A DNA stretch of 64,000 nucleotides from PALSA-607 sp963737705 (GTDB lineage: Bacteria > Actinomycetota > Actinomycetes > Acidothermales > Acidothermaceae), in the NCBI GenBank assembly GCA_963737705.1, contig CAVTTP010000006.1, positions 248,001 to 312,000 on the forward strand, written 5' to 3'. Each line of letters begins with the position of its first letter. Positions within the stretch are counted from its first letter, which is position 1. The notes beneath the pieces are model-generated. The model had not been told where the DNA came from. It was given only the letters and a program-made list of their open reading frames with translations, and ran no database searches. A program made the position numbers and the translations under genes. Shown here in pieces: positions 26,064 to 33,417 of this stretch.

Positions 26064-27401
26064 ATGTCCGTAACACCGTTGCCTGCCGCAACCGAAGAGA
26101 CCAACGGTCTCGAGCGCTTGACGTCGCTCAACCGCGCGATGCCCACCGACGTCCGCGATGCATTGTCTTGGCTTGCTCACTTGCTCGACGCGAGTCTGCC
26201 ATTGCGGGCCAGCGAAGACAGCGATGAGTTTGCGAATCGGCATCTCCACCGTGGCGGGGTCGGGCTTGTCGCGCTCTGCGAGCACCTCGGCCCGCTCACA
26301 GGTTCGGTGATCGCGCACGCCTTCGGCGACGACATGCGCCGGCATCCACCGATCGAGGTAGCAGGGCTGTATTCAGACGAGAGCCCAGCCTGGGATGTGC
26401 TCGACCTCCCGGGCAGCGATACGCAGAGCGTGCCCAGCGGCCTGGTCGCAGCGTTCGCGGCGGGCACGCTCGCCGATGTCGAGCTTGTGGTCGTCGTCGG
26501 GATGAACTGGAAGCCGAGCCGCATCGTGGTTCACGCGCGGGCAGAGGATTCGACGGCCGCGCAGGCGTATCTCGACGATCTGCGGAGGCGCGGACGCGAG
26601 GCCGAGAGTTACCTGCGCGGGCGCTGCCTCCAGGTGCGTGGCGACCACGACGACATCGCGGTGACGCCGATCGATGTTCCGACTGCGCATCGGCGCGACG
26701 TGATTGTGAGCGACGCGGTGTGGCGCGAGCTCGACCTCAACGTATCGGCCCTGTTTGCGCGTCGCGAGTTGCTCACACAGATGGGGCTCGGGACCAACCG
26801 GGGGATGCTGCTGTTCGGTCCGCCCGGCACCGGCAAGAGTGCACTGTGCCGGGTGCTGGCGGCGGAGCTTGCAGGCGATGTGACCGTCGTTTTCTGCAAC
26901 GCACGCGCGATAGGTGCCCACATGGGCGCTGTGTATCAGGAACTGACCAGGCTGGCACCGGCGCTCGTCGTGCTCGAAGATCTCGACCTCGTCGTAGGCA
27001 ATCGTCGGTCGGGTCGTGAGGGAGGCGGCTTGCACGATTTTCTCACGGCGCTGGACGGCGTGATGAGCAACCACGACGGCATCGTGACGATAGCGACCAC
27101 GAACGACGTGAAGGCATTGGACGACGCCGCTGTGCGTGCTGCTCGCTTCGATCGAATCATCGAGATCCCTTTGCCGGACGCCGGCTTGCGGGCGGTGATC
27201 TTGCGCCGGTACCTCGGTGCGCTCGGGGGCGCGATCGACGTGAACGCAGTCGCGACTTCAACGGACGGTGCAAGCGGCGCGGCATTGCGCGAATTGGTGC
27301 GCCGTGCAGTTCTGGTGGACGGCGAGGGGTTCACGACCGCGATGCTGCTGCGCCTCGCCCGCGAAGTACTCGGCGCGACAATGACCGGCCAGTACCTGTA
27401 G
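26064..27401 (+). CDS. AAA+ ATPase with N-terminal DUF5925-like domain
   Basis: This 445-residue protein has an N-terminal alpha/beta domain (about 60-200) of the kind found in actinobacterial DUF5925 ATPases, followed by a single classical AAA module. Walker A is GPPGTGKS (252-259), Walker B LVVLEDLD (301-308) and sensor 1 TTN (345-347). Arg-finger-like RAARFDR lies at 358-364. The module resembles proteasome-type or remodelling AAA proteins. It is cytoplasmic; its substrate is unknown. It begins a nuclease-rich stretch and converges on the NERD gene (24-bp gap), so an accessory or defence role is possible but unproved. Confidence 0.85.
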   Translation: MSVTPLPAATEETNGLERLTSLNRAMPTDVRDALSWLAHLLDASLPLRASEDSDEFANRHLHRGGVGLVALCEHLGPLTGSVIAHAFGDDMRRHPPIEVAGLYSDESPAWDVLDLPGSDTQSVPSGLVAAFAAGTLADVELVVVVGMNWKPSRIVVHARAEDSTAAQAYLDDLRRRGREAESYLRGRCLQVRGDHDDIAVTPIDVPTAHRRDVIVSDAVWRELDLNVSALFARRELLTQMGLGTNRGMLLFGPPGTGKSALCRVLAAELAGDVTVVFCNARAIGAHMGAVYQELTRLAPALVVLEDLDLVVGNRRSGREGGGLHDFLTALDGVMSNHDGIVTIATTNDVKALDDAAVRAARFDRIIEIPLPDAGLRAVILRRYLGALGGAIDVNAVATSTDGASGAALRELVRRAVLVDGEGFTTAMLLRLAREVLGATMTGQYL

Positions 27402-27425
27402 CCGACGCAGTTCAGCCACGGAGGA

Positions 27426-28311
27426 TCAGGACGCTCGCTGCCAAGTCGTGGAGCGGCGGGCGTATTCCCAGATCATGTTGACCTCGCACGTCGTCAGCAC
27501 GCCCGGCCTCTTGCGCAACCACAACGCGATGTCACGGCGCCCGACGACCGGCACGTCAGCCGGCTGCTTCTTAATGGTGAGCTCATCACACAGGACAACG
27601 ATCAGTGGTGTCGCCGCGATCGGAACGCCACACGCTTGCGTCAGGAGTCGCGTCGCCCGCGCAGCCTCGTAGCGTGAGTTCCGCAAGTAGTACGGCTGCT
27701 TGTGGCCATCGACCAGGATCGCATGCTCGTAGACGGTGACTCGGTGACCTCGGTGAGTCTTCGTGTTCAGTGTGAAGACACCGCCGGGCCCAATCGCGAC
27801 ATGGTCAATGTCAGAGCCTCGGGTGCCGACGTTCACAGCGTGCAGGACCCGCCAACCATGCGACTCCAACGAGGCGAGTCGAGCACCGACAGCTTCTTCG
27901 CCGTCCGCGCCGACGCGCCACGCACGCTCTTCAGTGTTCAGATCAAGCGCCCGAGCTAGGAAGCTCCCCGCTTTGGAACGTTCCCGCATTGCCTCGCGAT
28001 GCGCGATAGCTTGCTCGCGCGCTGCCTGGCCGGGCCGGTTGTCCGCGAGATCGACCCAGACTGGTTCGCCCGCCGCGTAGACGCGGGAGGTGGAGCGCGC
28101 GGAACTGGCAGCGCCTCAGACCAGGGCCGGGCTCGGCCGGCAAAACCTCCTTGGCAAGGGCAGCCTCGAAGGCGTCGGCGAACTCGGGACGCTCAAGAAC
28201 CCGCTCTCCGGACAAGTTATCGAGCCAGCCGATGCGAACACCGTCGGCGCCGTTTACGTAGAGCCGGTCCTTGCCGTACCGCCGCCAGCGACTGACCTGG
28301 ACTTCTGTCAT
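27426..28311 (-). pseudogene. NERD-domain nuclease-related protein, frameshifted
   Basis: ATG 28311 begins a frame encoding MTEVQVSRWRRYGKDRLYVN and on to about 28100. After that the neighbouring frame continues with AAGEPVWVDLADNRPGQAA and into a NERD domain ending at 27426. Both parts belong to one actinobacterial NERD architecture: a conserved N-terminal W-R-Y-G-K-D-R-L-Y-V region, a linker, and NERD with GSDIDHVAIGPGGVF and an NTKTHRG Lys. The second frame has a stop just upstream (near 28103), so the halves cannot be read as one without a shift at about 28085-28115. NERD is a PD-(D/E)XK-like nuclease fold. It may be inactive or the sequence may hold an indel. Confidence 0.72.
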
Positions 28312-28439
28312 GCAGAGGTTCGTCGGCGCCTCCGAGGCGAAGCCTCATCGGCCGACTGGCGCAACCGGCTTCTCGGGACATCGCCCGCACGATCCTCTGC
28401 CGCGCCCGTTCAAGTCGTGGTACGAATCCCCCATGACGA

Positions 28440-29331
28440 TTGGTCGACGAGGAGATCCGAGCACGGGTGTTCTCGTGGCTTGACGCTTCAGGTCGCCATC
28501 TACGGCGACCAGATCCCCTGGAAGGTGCTGCAGTCATTCGAGCTCGACGGCAAGCCAGCAGCGCTCGTCACCCAGCGAGGTATTCGGTGGCTATCGGGGA
28601 TGCCGGCACTGGCGTTCACGACTACCTATTCCGCCGACCCGGCGAAGGCTCCCTACGCCGACCACGTTGGCGTCGATGGGCTACCTCGCTACAAGTACCA
28701 GGGAACGGACCCGAACAAGGCCGACAACGTGGCGATGAAGCTTGCGGCGCAAACTGGCGTTCCCCTCGTATGGTTCGTCGGAACCGCTGAGGGTGTCTAT
28801 ACAGCCGTGTATCCGGTATTCGTTGGCGCGTCGGACGATGCCAGTCTCGATTTCACGATCCTGGTGGACGCCGAGCAGCGAGCGGTCGAGTCGGACGATC
28901 GGATGGATCCAGCCACCAAGCGAAGATACGTCGAGAGATTGACGAGACAGCGATTGCACCAGCCGATATTCCGAAATCAGGTGCTGCGGGCGTACGAGAC
29001 GAAGTGCACGATCTGCAGACTCAAACACGCCGCGCTCCTCGATGCAGCGCACATCTTGTCCGACTCACTCGGCGGCCAGCCCGTGGTGTCGAACGGCTTG
29101 GCAATGTGCAAGATCCATCACGCCGCGTACGACCAGAACCTGCTCTCCATCACGCCCGAGTATCGGGTGCAGGTCAAGCCGTCGGTCCTGCTGGAGAGCG
29201 ATGGCCCGATGTTGCTACACGGCCTGCAGGAAGTTGACGGTTGGGCCATCGAATTGCCTCAGCGGAAAGTGCAGCATCCCGACCGCCAGCTGCTTCTCGA
29301 ACGGCACGTCAACTTCCTCCGCAGCGCGTAG
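28440..29331 (+). pseudogene. HNH endonuclease of the restriction-type family, with an N-terminal frameshift
   Basis: The C-terminal HNH domain is complete. VLRAYETKCTICRLKH gives the first Cys pair, LLDAAHILSDSLGG the catalytic His, and VSNGLAMCKIHHAAYD the second zinc pair and HNH end. The middle domain (HVGVDGLPRYKYQGTDPN, KLAAQTGVPLVWF) matches the DNA-recognition part of a widespread actinobacterial HNH family. The expected N-terminus, DEEIRARVFSWLDA, is in a different frame from 28440. It joins QVAIYGDQIPW of the main frame if one T is removed at about 28481. The start is TTG 28440, or ATG 28433 with a second shift. The gene is divergent from the NERD gene. Confidence 0.75.
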
Positions 29332-29335
29332 CTGC

Positions 29336-29662
29336 TTAGATGCGCCGGCCGATCTTCCACTCGTTACGGCACCTCCGGCATCTAAACGTCGCCCAGTCGA
29401 CGTTGTGCCATGCGGCCATCGGATCCTCACGCAGCTCTTCGATGTCCTCCGCTGCCCATCCCTCGTATCCCGTCGATTCAATATCGACGGAACCGCATCG
29501 CTTGCATGATTGACGTGGTACTCGTGTCCAGGAGTGGCCGCAGTCTTCGCAGGTGAGCTCGATGAGATCCCGACCCTTCTTGGCGCCGTATGGTCCCTCG
29601 CTTGAGCCGCAGTTTGGACACGCAAACTCGTCCTGGGCGACCTCGCTGCCTCCGTCACTCAC
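29336..29662 (-). CDS. small double zinc-ribbon protein
   Basis: I start at GTG 29662, which overlaps the stop of the upstream gene by 8 bp. The 108-residue product has four CxxC knuckles: CPNC, CEDC, CKRC and CRRC, enough for two zinc ribbons. DIEELREDPMAAWHNVDW lies between the third and fourth. No catalytic motif is visible. Coupling to the PD-(D/E)XK-like gene suggests a DNA- or RNA-binding partner. It is convergent with the HNH gene with a 4-bp gap. Confidence 0.75.
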   Translation of the reverse strand: MSDGGSEVAQDEFACPNCGSSEGPYGAKKGRDLIELTCEDCGHSWTRVPRQSCKRCGSVDIESTGYEGWAAEDIEELREDPMAAWHNVDWATFRCRRCRNEWKIGRRI

Positions 29663-30395
29663 TTCGGCCGCCAACGACTCGCTCGTACGTAGGCGGAGGA
29701 CTCGGCACCAACGCAATCCCTCCGTTGTGAGCGGTGGCGAGGAACGACCAACGCGCGCCAGCGGCGACCAGCCAAAGTGCGACAGGTCCGCTCTCGGCTA
29801 GCCGCACCAGCTCGCGATACTTCCGCCCAGAGTTCGTCGCCGGTATCTCGGCGCCGGATGCAGCGAGTGCAATCCAGCTCGCAAGCATCGTTTGGAGGCT
29901 GTCCGGCCCGGCGGCCCTTGCTTTGGCCTCGACGGCGAGCACAACCGTGCCGTCGGGCGCGAGCCCAAGTGCGTCGAACTCGCCTCGTTCGAACTCGACT
30001 TGTGATGCGGGCCAGCCGAGGTCAATGACGAGTTCTGCCGCGGCCCCGATCTGGATCAGGTACTCGAGATTGACCGCGAGCCCGTCTCCGTTTCTGCTGA
30101 AGAGCGCGTAGCGGCCCGGCGGACTCTTCGGTCGAGCGCAATGCACGGTGACGTACCCCGCGGCATCAACCGTCGCTAGCTCGAGGTCGACCGCGCGGAG
30201 GAAAGAGGTTGACTCGTCGCTGTGTAGCCCACGCCGCGGCCACGCGACCGCGGCTGAGAGCACGTCAGGTCGCACCTCGGCGAAGCCCATCGCCGACTGC
30301 GTCAACAGCTCTCGCAGCGCACGCACGGAGTCTTTCTCGTCGACGTCCGGGCTGATCGCGGCAACGGCGGCTGCTAGCCAGTCGGCAGTAATCAT
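29655..30395 (-). CDS. PD-(D/E)XK-like nuclease-fold protein of unknown function
   Basis: This 246-residue protein has a C-terminal segment EFERGEFDALGLAPDGTV leading to VVLAVEAKA. It gives the spaced Asp and Glu-X-Lys of the PD-(D/E)XK nuclease core, with beta strands as expected. The N-terminal half (LRELLTQSAMGFAEVRPDV) is helical. I do not recognise a named family, so nuclease activity is inference from the motif and from its neighbours (NERD, HNH, zinc ribbon). It is co-translated with the zinc-ribbon gene. ATG 30395 is the only good start. Confidence 0.65.
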   Translation of the reverse strand: MITADWLAAAVAAISPDVDEKDSVRALRELLTQSAMGFAEVRPDVLSAAVAWPRRGLHSDESTSFLRAVDLELATVDAAGYVTVHCARPKSPPGRYALFSRNGDGLAVNLEYLIQIGAAAELVIDLGWPASQVEFERGEFDALGLAPDGTVVLAVEAKARAAGPDSLQTMLASWIALAASGAEIPATNSGRKYRELVRLAESGPVALWLVAAGARWSFLATAHNGGIALVPSPPPTYERVVGGRSE

Positions 30396-30698
30396 TGCGG
30401 CCAGCTCGGTCGTGCTTCGTTCCTGTCAAGTGCGTCCAAACTCATAACGTCCGCCACTCCACCTGCCGTCGATCTCCCTCGATCAGCCGTGCCTGAATCC
30501 ACATGTATTTCCTGCCTCATTCGACCCTCTGTCAGACAGAGGATGCCCGCCTCTGCTGACAAAGCGCGATGTCAGCGGATAATCGACTTGATCGCACGCG
30601 GCGTCGTTCGATCGCAATGAAGGGCCGGAGCGGTGGATTGCGCGCAGTGCGAGCAGCCAAACGCGGCGGTAGTCGGTCTGAGCTTCGTCGCACGGAAG
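30396..30698. other. non-coding stretch before the IS iterons
   Basis: No convincing gene is seen. The only structure is a 7-bp hairpin CCTCTGT (30526-30532) / ACAGAGG (30536-30542). Short open frames here lack ribosome sites and conserved motifs. The stretch holds the promoter of the gene ending at 29655 and then runs into the iteron block at 30699. Confidence 0.6.
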
Positions 30699-30788
30699 TC
30701 TCAAGGATCAGCCGAAGTAACTGTCAACCATCAGCCCAAACCGTGTAAAGCATCAACCGAAGCCGAACTGTCAAGCATCAGCCGGATT
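30699..30788 (+). repeat. four degenerate IS481-type iterons (left outer block)
   Basis: Four direct copies of a 20-bp motif related to GTGTCAAGCATCAACCGAAG start at 30699, 30722, 30744 and 30769 (spacings 23, 22, 25). They have the same orientation and the same spacings as the four copies right of the transposase (32117-32206). Thus this block is a duplicate of a right-hand element end rather than the left end of the present element. Confidence 0.75.
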
Positions 30789-30815
30789 ACTACATCACGT
30801 GGGTGGGCCTGTGAG

Positions 30816-30860
30816 GCTCCGGTTGAGGTGAGACGTTTTGGCTCCGGTTGAGGTGAGACA
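30816..30860 (-). repeat. left-end repeats of the IS481 element
   Basis: Two identical 20-bp copies (30816-30835 and 30841-30860) are 25 bp apart and inverted relative to the right-hand iterons. They are likely transposase-binding sites. Confidence 0.75.
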
Positions 30861-30882
30861 CCTCGCGCTTCATTAAACCGGG

Positions 30883-32067
30883 TCAGCGAGCCTTTGCGGC
30901 TCGTTTTTTGCGGACCTCCTTGGTGTCGGTGCGCACGATCGTCTTTAACAGTTCGTCACGGTGCCAGACCTGCATCAGCTGCTGCTCGACATGGACGTCG
31001 ACGAGTTCACCAGCGCGGTGTTTGCCGACGCTGAACTGCTGCCACGCCACGCTGATCACTCCGTTCGCGCCGACTCGGCGGGTGATCCATGTCGGCCCGG
31101 ACCGGTCGGGCCCCGGGTCACGCTGGGCGGGCAGGTTCAGCAGCGACGGTTCGCGGCCGGCGGCGTTGAACCGTTGCGCGGGCACCGCCATGCCGATGCC
31201 TTGGTGGGGCCGGTTGGTGTTGTAGTCGAGCACCCACGCGTCCAGCTCGGCTTGGGCGGCGGCCTGTGAAGGGAAAACCCGGCCGGTGAGGAACTCGGTG
31301 CGCATCGCCCGATGGAATCGCTCGATCTTGCCGGTCGTGGTCGGCGAATACGGGGCGGTGCACCGGTGGGTGATCCCGTTCTCCCGACAGATCCGATCGA
31401 ACAACACCTCGCTGTCTTTGATCCCGAACCGGCCGGTGAACACTTTCCCGTTATCGGTGAGCACTTCTTGGGGAACCCCGTGGATGCGCATCGTCGCGGC
31501 GAACGCCTCACACACCACCCGCGCGGTCGCCCGCGCCATCAACACCGCGCAGACACAAAACCTGGCGTGGTCATCGATACCGGTGAGCGCTTTCAACTCG
31601 GTGCCATCGACTATCGCGATCCCGTTGACCACGTCGAACTGCCACAACTCCATCGGCGACCCGCGTTCCCACCGCCGCCACTTCTCCGCCCGAGAACGCC
31701 GCGGGTTCTCCGCAATCAGCCCGTGGCGCACCAACCCCCGATAGATCCCCGACCGCGACGGCGCCGGCGACAACCCCGCCCTAGCGGCCTCATGCACCAG
31801 CCGGCGCGGACCCCACCCAGGATGTCGCCTGCGCCACTCCAAGATCTGCGCCACCACCTCAGCAGGCATCTGATGGGGACACTGCTCCGGGCGATGCGAC
31901 CGATCCGCAAGCCCCTCCAAGCCGCCCACCTCATAGCGGGCCAACCACCGGTGCACGGTCTGTCTTGCGACCCCGAACCGCGACGCTGTCTCCGCGACCG
32001 AGACACCGTCCAACACCGCCAACACTGCCTGATAACGCTGCTCCACCACGCTGATCTCCAGCAACAC
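30883..32067 (-). CDS. IS481-family DDE transposase
   Basis: This 394-residue transposase has an N-terminal helix-turn-helix (SVAETASRFGVARQTVHRWL) and a rve/DDE catalytic core. WQFDVVNG gives the first Asp, EVLTDNGKVF the second, and TTTGKIERFHRAMRTEFL the Glu. The C-terminal NRPHQGIGM segment is characteristic of IS481. The gene appears intact. The start is GTG 32067 with a purine-rich AAGGGGG upstream. It moves the element by DNA cleavage and strand transfer at the flanking repeats. Confidence 0.93.
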   Translation of the reverse strand: MLLEISVVEQRYQAVLAVLDGVSVAETASRFGVARQTVHRWLARYEVGGLEGLADRSHRPEQCPHQMPAEVVAQILEWRRRHPGWGPRRLVHEAARAGLSPAPSRSGIYRGLVRHGLIAENPRRSRAEKWRRWERGSPMELWQFDVVNGIAIVDGTELKALTGIDDHARFCVCAVLMARATARVVCEAFAATMRIHGVPQEVLTDNGKVFTGRFGIKDSEVLFDRICRENGITHRCTAPYSPTTTGKIERFHRAMRTEFLTGRVFPSQAAAQAELDAWVLDYNTNRPHQGIGMAVPAQRFNAAGREPSLLNLPAQRDPGPDRSGPTWITRRVGANGVISVAWQQFSVGKHRAGELVDVHVEQQLMQVWHRDELLKTIVRTDTKEVRKKRAAKAR

Positions 32068-32116
32068 CTCGGGCCCCCTTCGGCTCGAGACCGAGCCTCA
32101 CAGGGGCGAACGCGAG

Positions 32117-32206
32117 GTGTCACACATCAACCGGAGCCAGTGTCACCAATCAACCGGAACCGCGTCACACATCAACCGAACACGATGTGTCGCACATCAG
32201 GCGGAG
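32117..32206 (+). repeat. right-end iterons of the IS481 element
   Basis: Four direct copies of GTGTCACACATCAACCGGAG-like sequence start at 32117, 32140, 32162 and 32187. They are inverted relative to the left-end repeats. Variation grows outward, with the fourth copy the most diverged. Confidence 0.8.
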
Positions 32207-32223
32207 CTTTACAGTCAAGTGGG

Positions 32224-32296
32224 TGGGCCGCCCGGGGGTCGAACCCGGAACCCGCGGATTAAAAGTCCGCTGCTCTGCCAGTTGAGCTAACGGCCC
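32224..32296 (-). tRNA. tRNA-Lys (anticodon UUU)
   Basis: The 73-nt cloverleaf folds fully. The acceptor is GGGCCGT paired with GCGGCCC plus discriminator A. The D-arm is GCTC/GAGC, the anticodon stem GCGGA/TCCGC with loop CTTTTAA, and the T-arm CCGGG/CCCGG with loop TTCGACC. The loop centre TTT reads Lys codons AAA/AAG. CCA is not encoded. The IS481 right end lies 17 bp beyond its 3' end, and an 11-bp copy of the 3' flank (GTGGGTGGGCC) occurs at 30800-30810. Confidence 0.97.
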
Positions 32297-32401
32297 GTGG
32301 GAAGAGACTTTAGCCGCCCGAAGCCCCGGGCCTTCCGCGCGATAGACATAGGGAGGGCGCGGCTGGGGAATGGCCGTGGCGACCAACCGAACTGGAGACC
32401 C

Positions 32402-33283
32402 GTGGCTACTCAACAGACCATCGCCGTGCTTGGCACAGGGATCATGGGGGCGCCCGTCGCGCGGAACCTGCAGAAGGCTGGCTTCGCCGTCCGCGCTTGG
32501 AACCGCAGCCAGGACAAGGCCGCAGCCCTCAAGAGCGACGGCATCACCGTCGCCGACACTCCGGCCGATGCTGCCCAAGGCGCCGACTTCGTCATGACGA
32601 TCCTCATCGACGGCGACGCCGTCGAGCAGACTATGGTCGACGGCGGAGCCCTGAACGCGATGAGCAACGACGCGATCTGGCTGCAGTGCTCCACCGTCGG
32701 CCTCGAGGCCATCGAACGTCTCGCGGAGCTCGCCAGCCAAGCGAACGTCGGCTTCGTCGACGCGCCAGTCATCGGCACCAAGAAGCCCGCCGAAGACGGC
32801 AAGCTCACCATCCTCGCGGCCGGAAACCGAGACCTAGAAGCACAATGCCAACCGGTCTTCGATGCCATCGGCGCACGAACCATCTGGCTCGACAACGTCG
32901 GCGAAGCGTCGAAGCTGAAGCTCGTCGTCAACAGCTGGGTCCTCGCAGTCACCGCAGCTATCGCCGAAGCGATCGCGCTAGCGGAAGGCCTTGGTCTCGA
33001 CCCGCAACTCTTCCTCGAAACCATCAAGGGTTCGGCTACCGATAACCCCTTCCTCCATGCGAAAGGGCAGGCGACGATCATGCGCGACTTCGCCCCGGCC
33101 TTTCCGACAGATGGGGCCTACAAGGACATAAAGCTGATCCTCGCCGCCGCACAGGCCGCAGATATCGATCAAGACCTCATGACCGCCGTCCAGCAAAAAC
33201 TTGAACGTACGGTGCAAAAAGGGCACGGCGACAAGGACATGGCCGCGATGTTCCACGCGACCGCGAAAGTCACAACGGCGTAG
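32402..33283 (+). CDS. 3-hydroxyisobutyrate dehydrogenase-like beta-hydroxyacid dehydrogenase
   Basis: The start is GTG 32402, with GGAG upstream (CTGGAGACCC); the frame is open further up only through the tRNA. The 293-residue enzyme has the NAD(P) fold signature IAVLGTGIMGAPVARNL. The substrate motif region VDAPVIGTKKPAEDGKL and the catalytic-lysine motif GEASKLKLVVN of the HIBADH family are present. It oxidises or reduces a 3-hydroxyacid or related semialdehyde with NAD(P)H. It stands alone, divergent from tRNA-Lys, so no pathway is indicated. Confidence 0.9.
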   Translation: MATQQTIAVLGTGIMGAPVARNLQKAGFAVRAWNRSQDKAAALKSDGITVADTPADAAQGADFVMTILIDGDAVEQTMVDGGALNAMSNDAIWLQCSTVGLEAIERLAELASQANVGFVDAPVIGTKKPAEDGKLTILAAGNRDLEAQCQPVFDAIGARTIWLDNVGEASKLKLVVNSWVLAVTAAIAEAIALAEGLGLDPQLFLETIKGSATDNPFLHAKGQATIMRDFAPAFPTDGAYKDIKLILAAAQAADIDQDLMTAVQQKLERTVQKGHGDKDMAAMFHATAKVTTA

Positions 33284-33319
33284 TCCAAACGCCAAAAGTG
33301 ACGTCATCCGTCTGGGGGG

Positions 33320-33340
33320 TAGCCCTCGGCATTCGGGCTA
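33320..33340 (+). terminator. possible hairpin terminator after the dehydrogenase gene
   Basis: TAGCCC (33320-33325) pairs with GGGCTA (33335-33340) across a 9-nt loop, 37 nt after the stop. The stem is short and no T-run follows, so it could instead be part of the leader of the peptidase gene at 33418. Confidence 0.35.
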
Positions 33341-33417
33341 GTTAGGTTGCCGTGGGGAGACACAGATCCGCTCGCCCGACCTACAGGTCCGGCGCGCCTA
33401 CACGGAGGGACTAACCC

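Larger units (their letters stand above)
30807..32206. mobile_element. IS481-family insertion sequence
   Basis: One transposase gene (30883-32067) is bounded by inverted, iterated end sequences. On the left, two copies of GGCTCCGGTTGAGGTGAGAC lie at 30816-30835 and 30841-30860. On the right, four copies lie in the opposite orientation (32117-32206). The innermost pair agree over 28 bp with two mismatches (30841-30868 against 32111-32138). CCTGTGAGGCTC at 30809-30820 also recurs inverted at about 32092-32103. The exact outer ends are not certain. It sits between the nuclease block and tRNA-Lys. Confidence 0.8.

Noticed and set aside
30483..30851. Small open frames on both strands in the gap before the transposase
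   Set aside because: They have no ribosome site and overlap the iteron repeats; composition is not gene-like.
30800..32229. GTGGGTGGGCC copies as attachment sites of an integrated element
   Set aside because: Only an IS lies between them, with no integrase; the copies are part of a longer duplicated iteron block.
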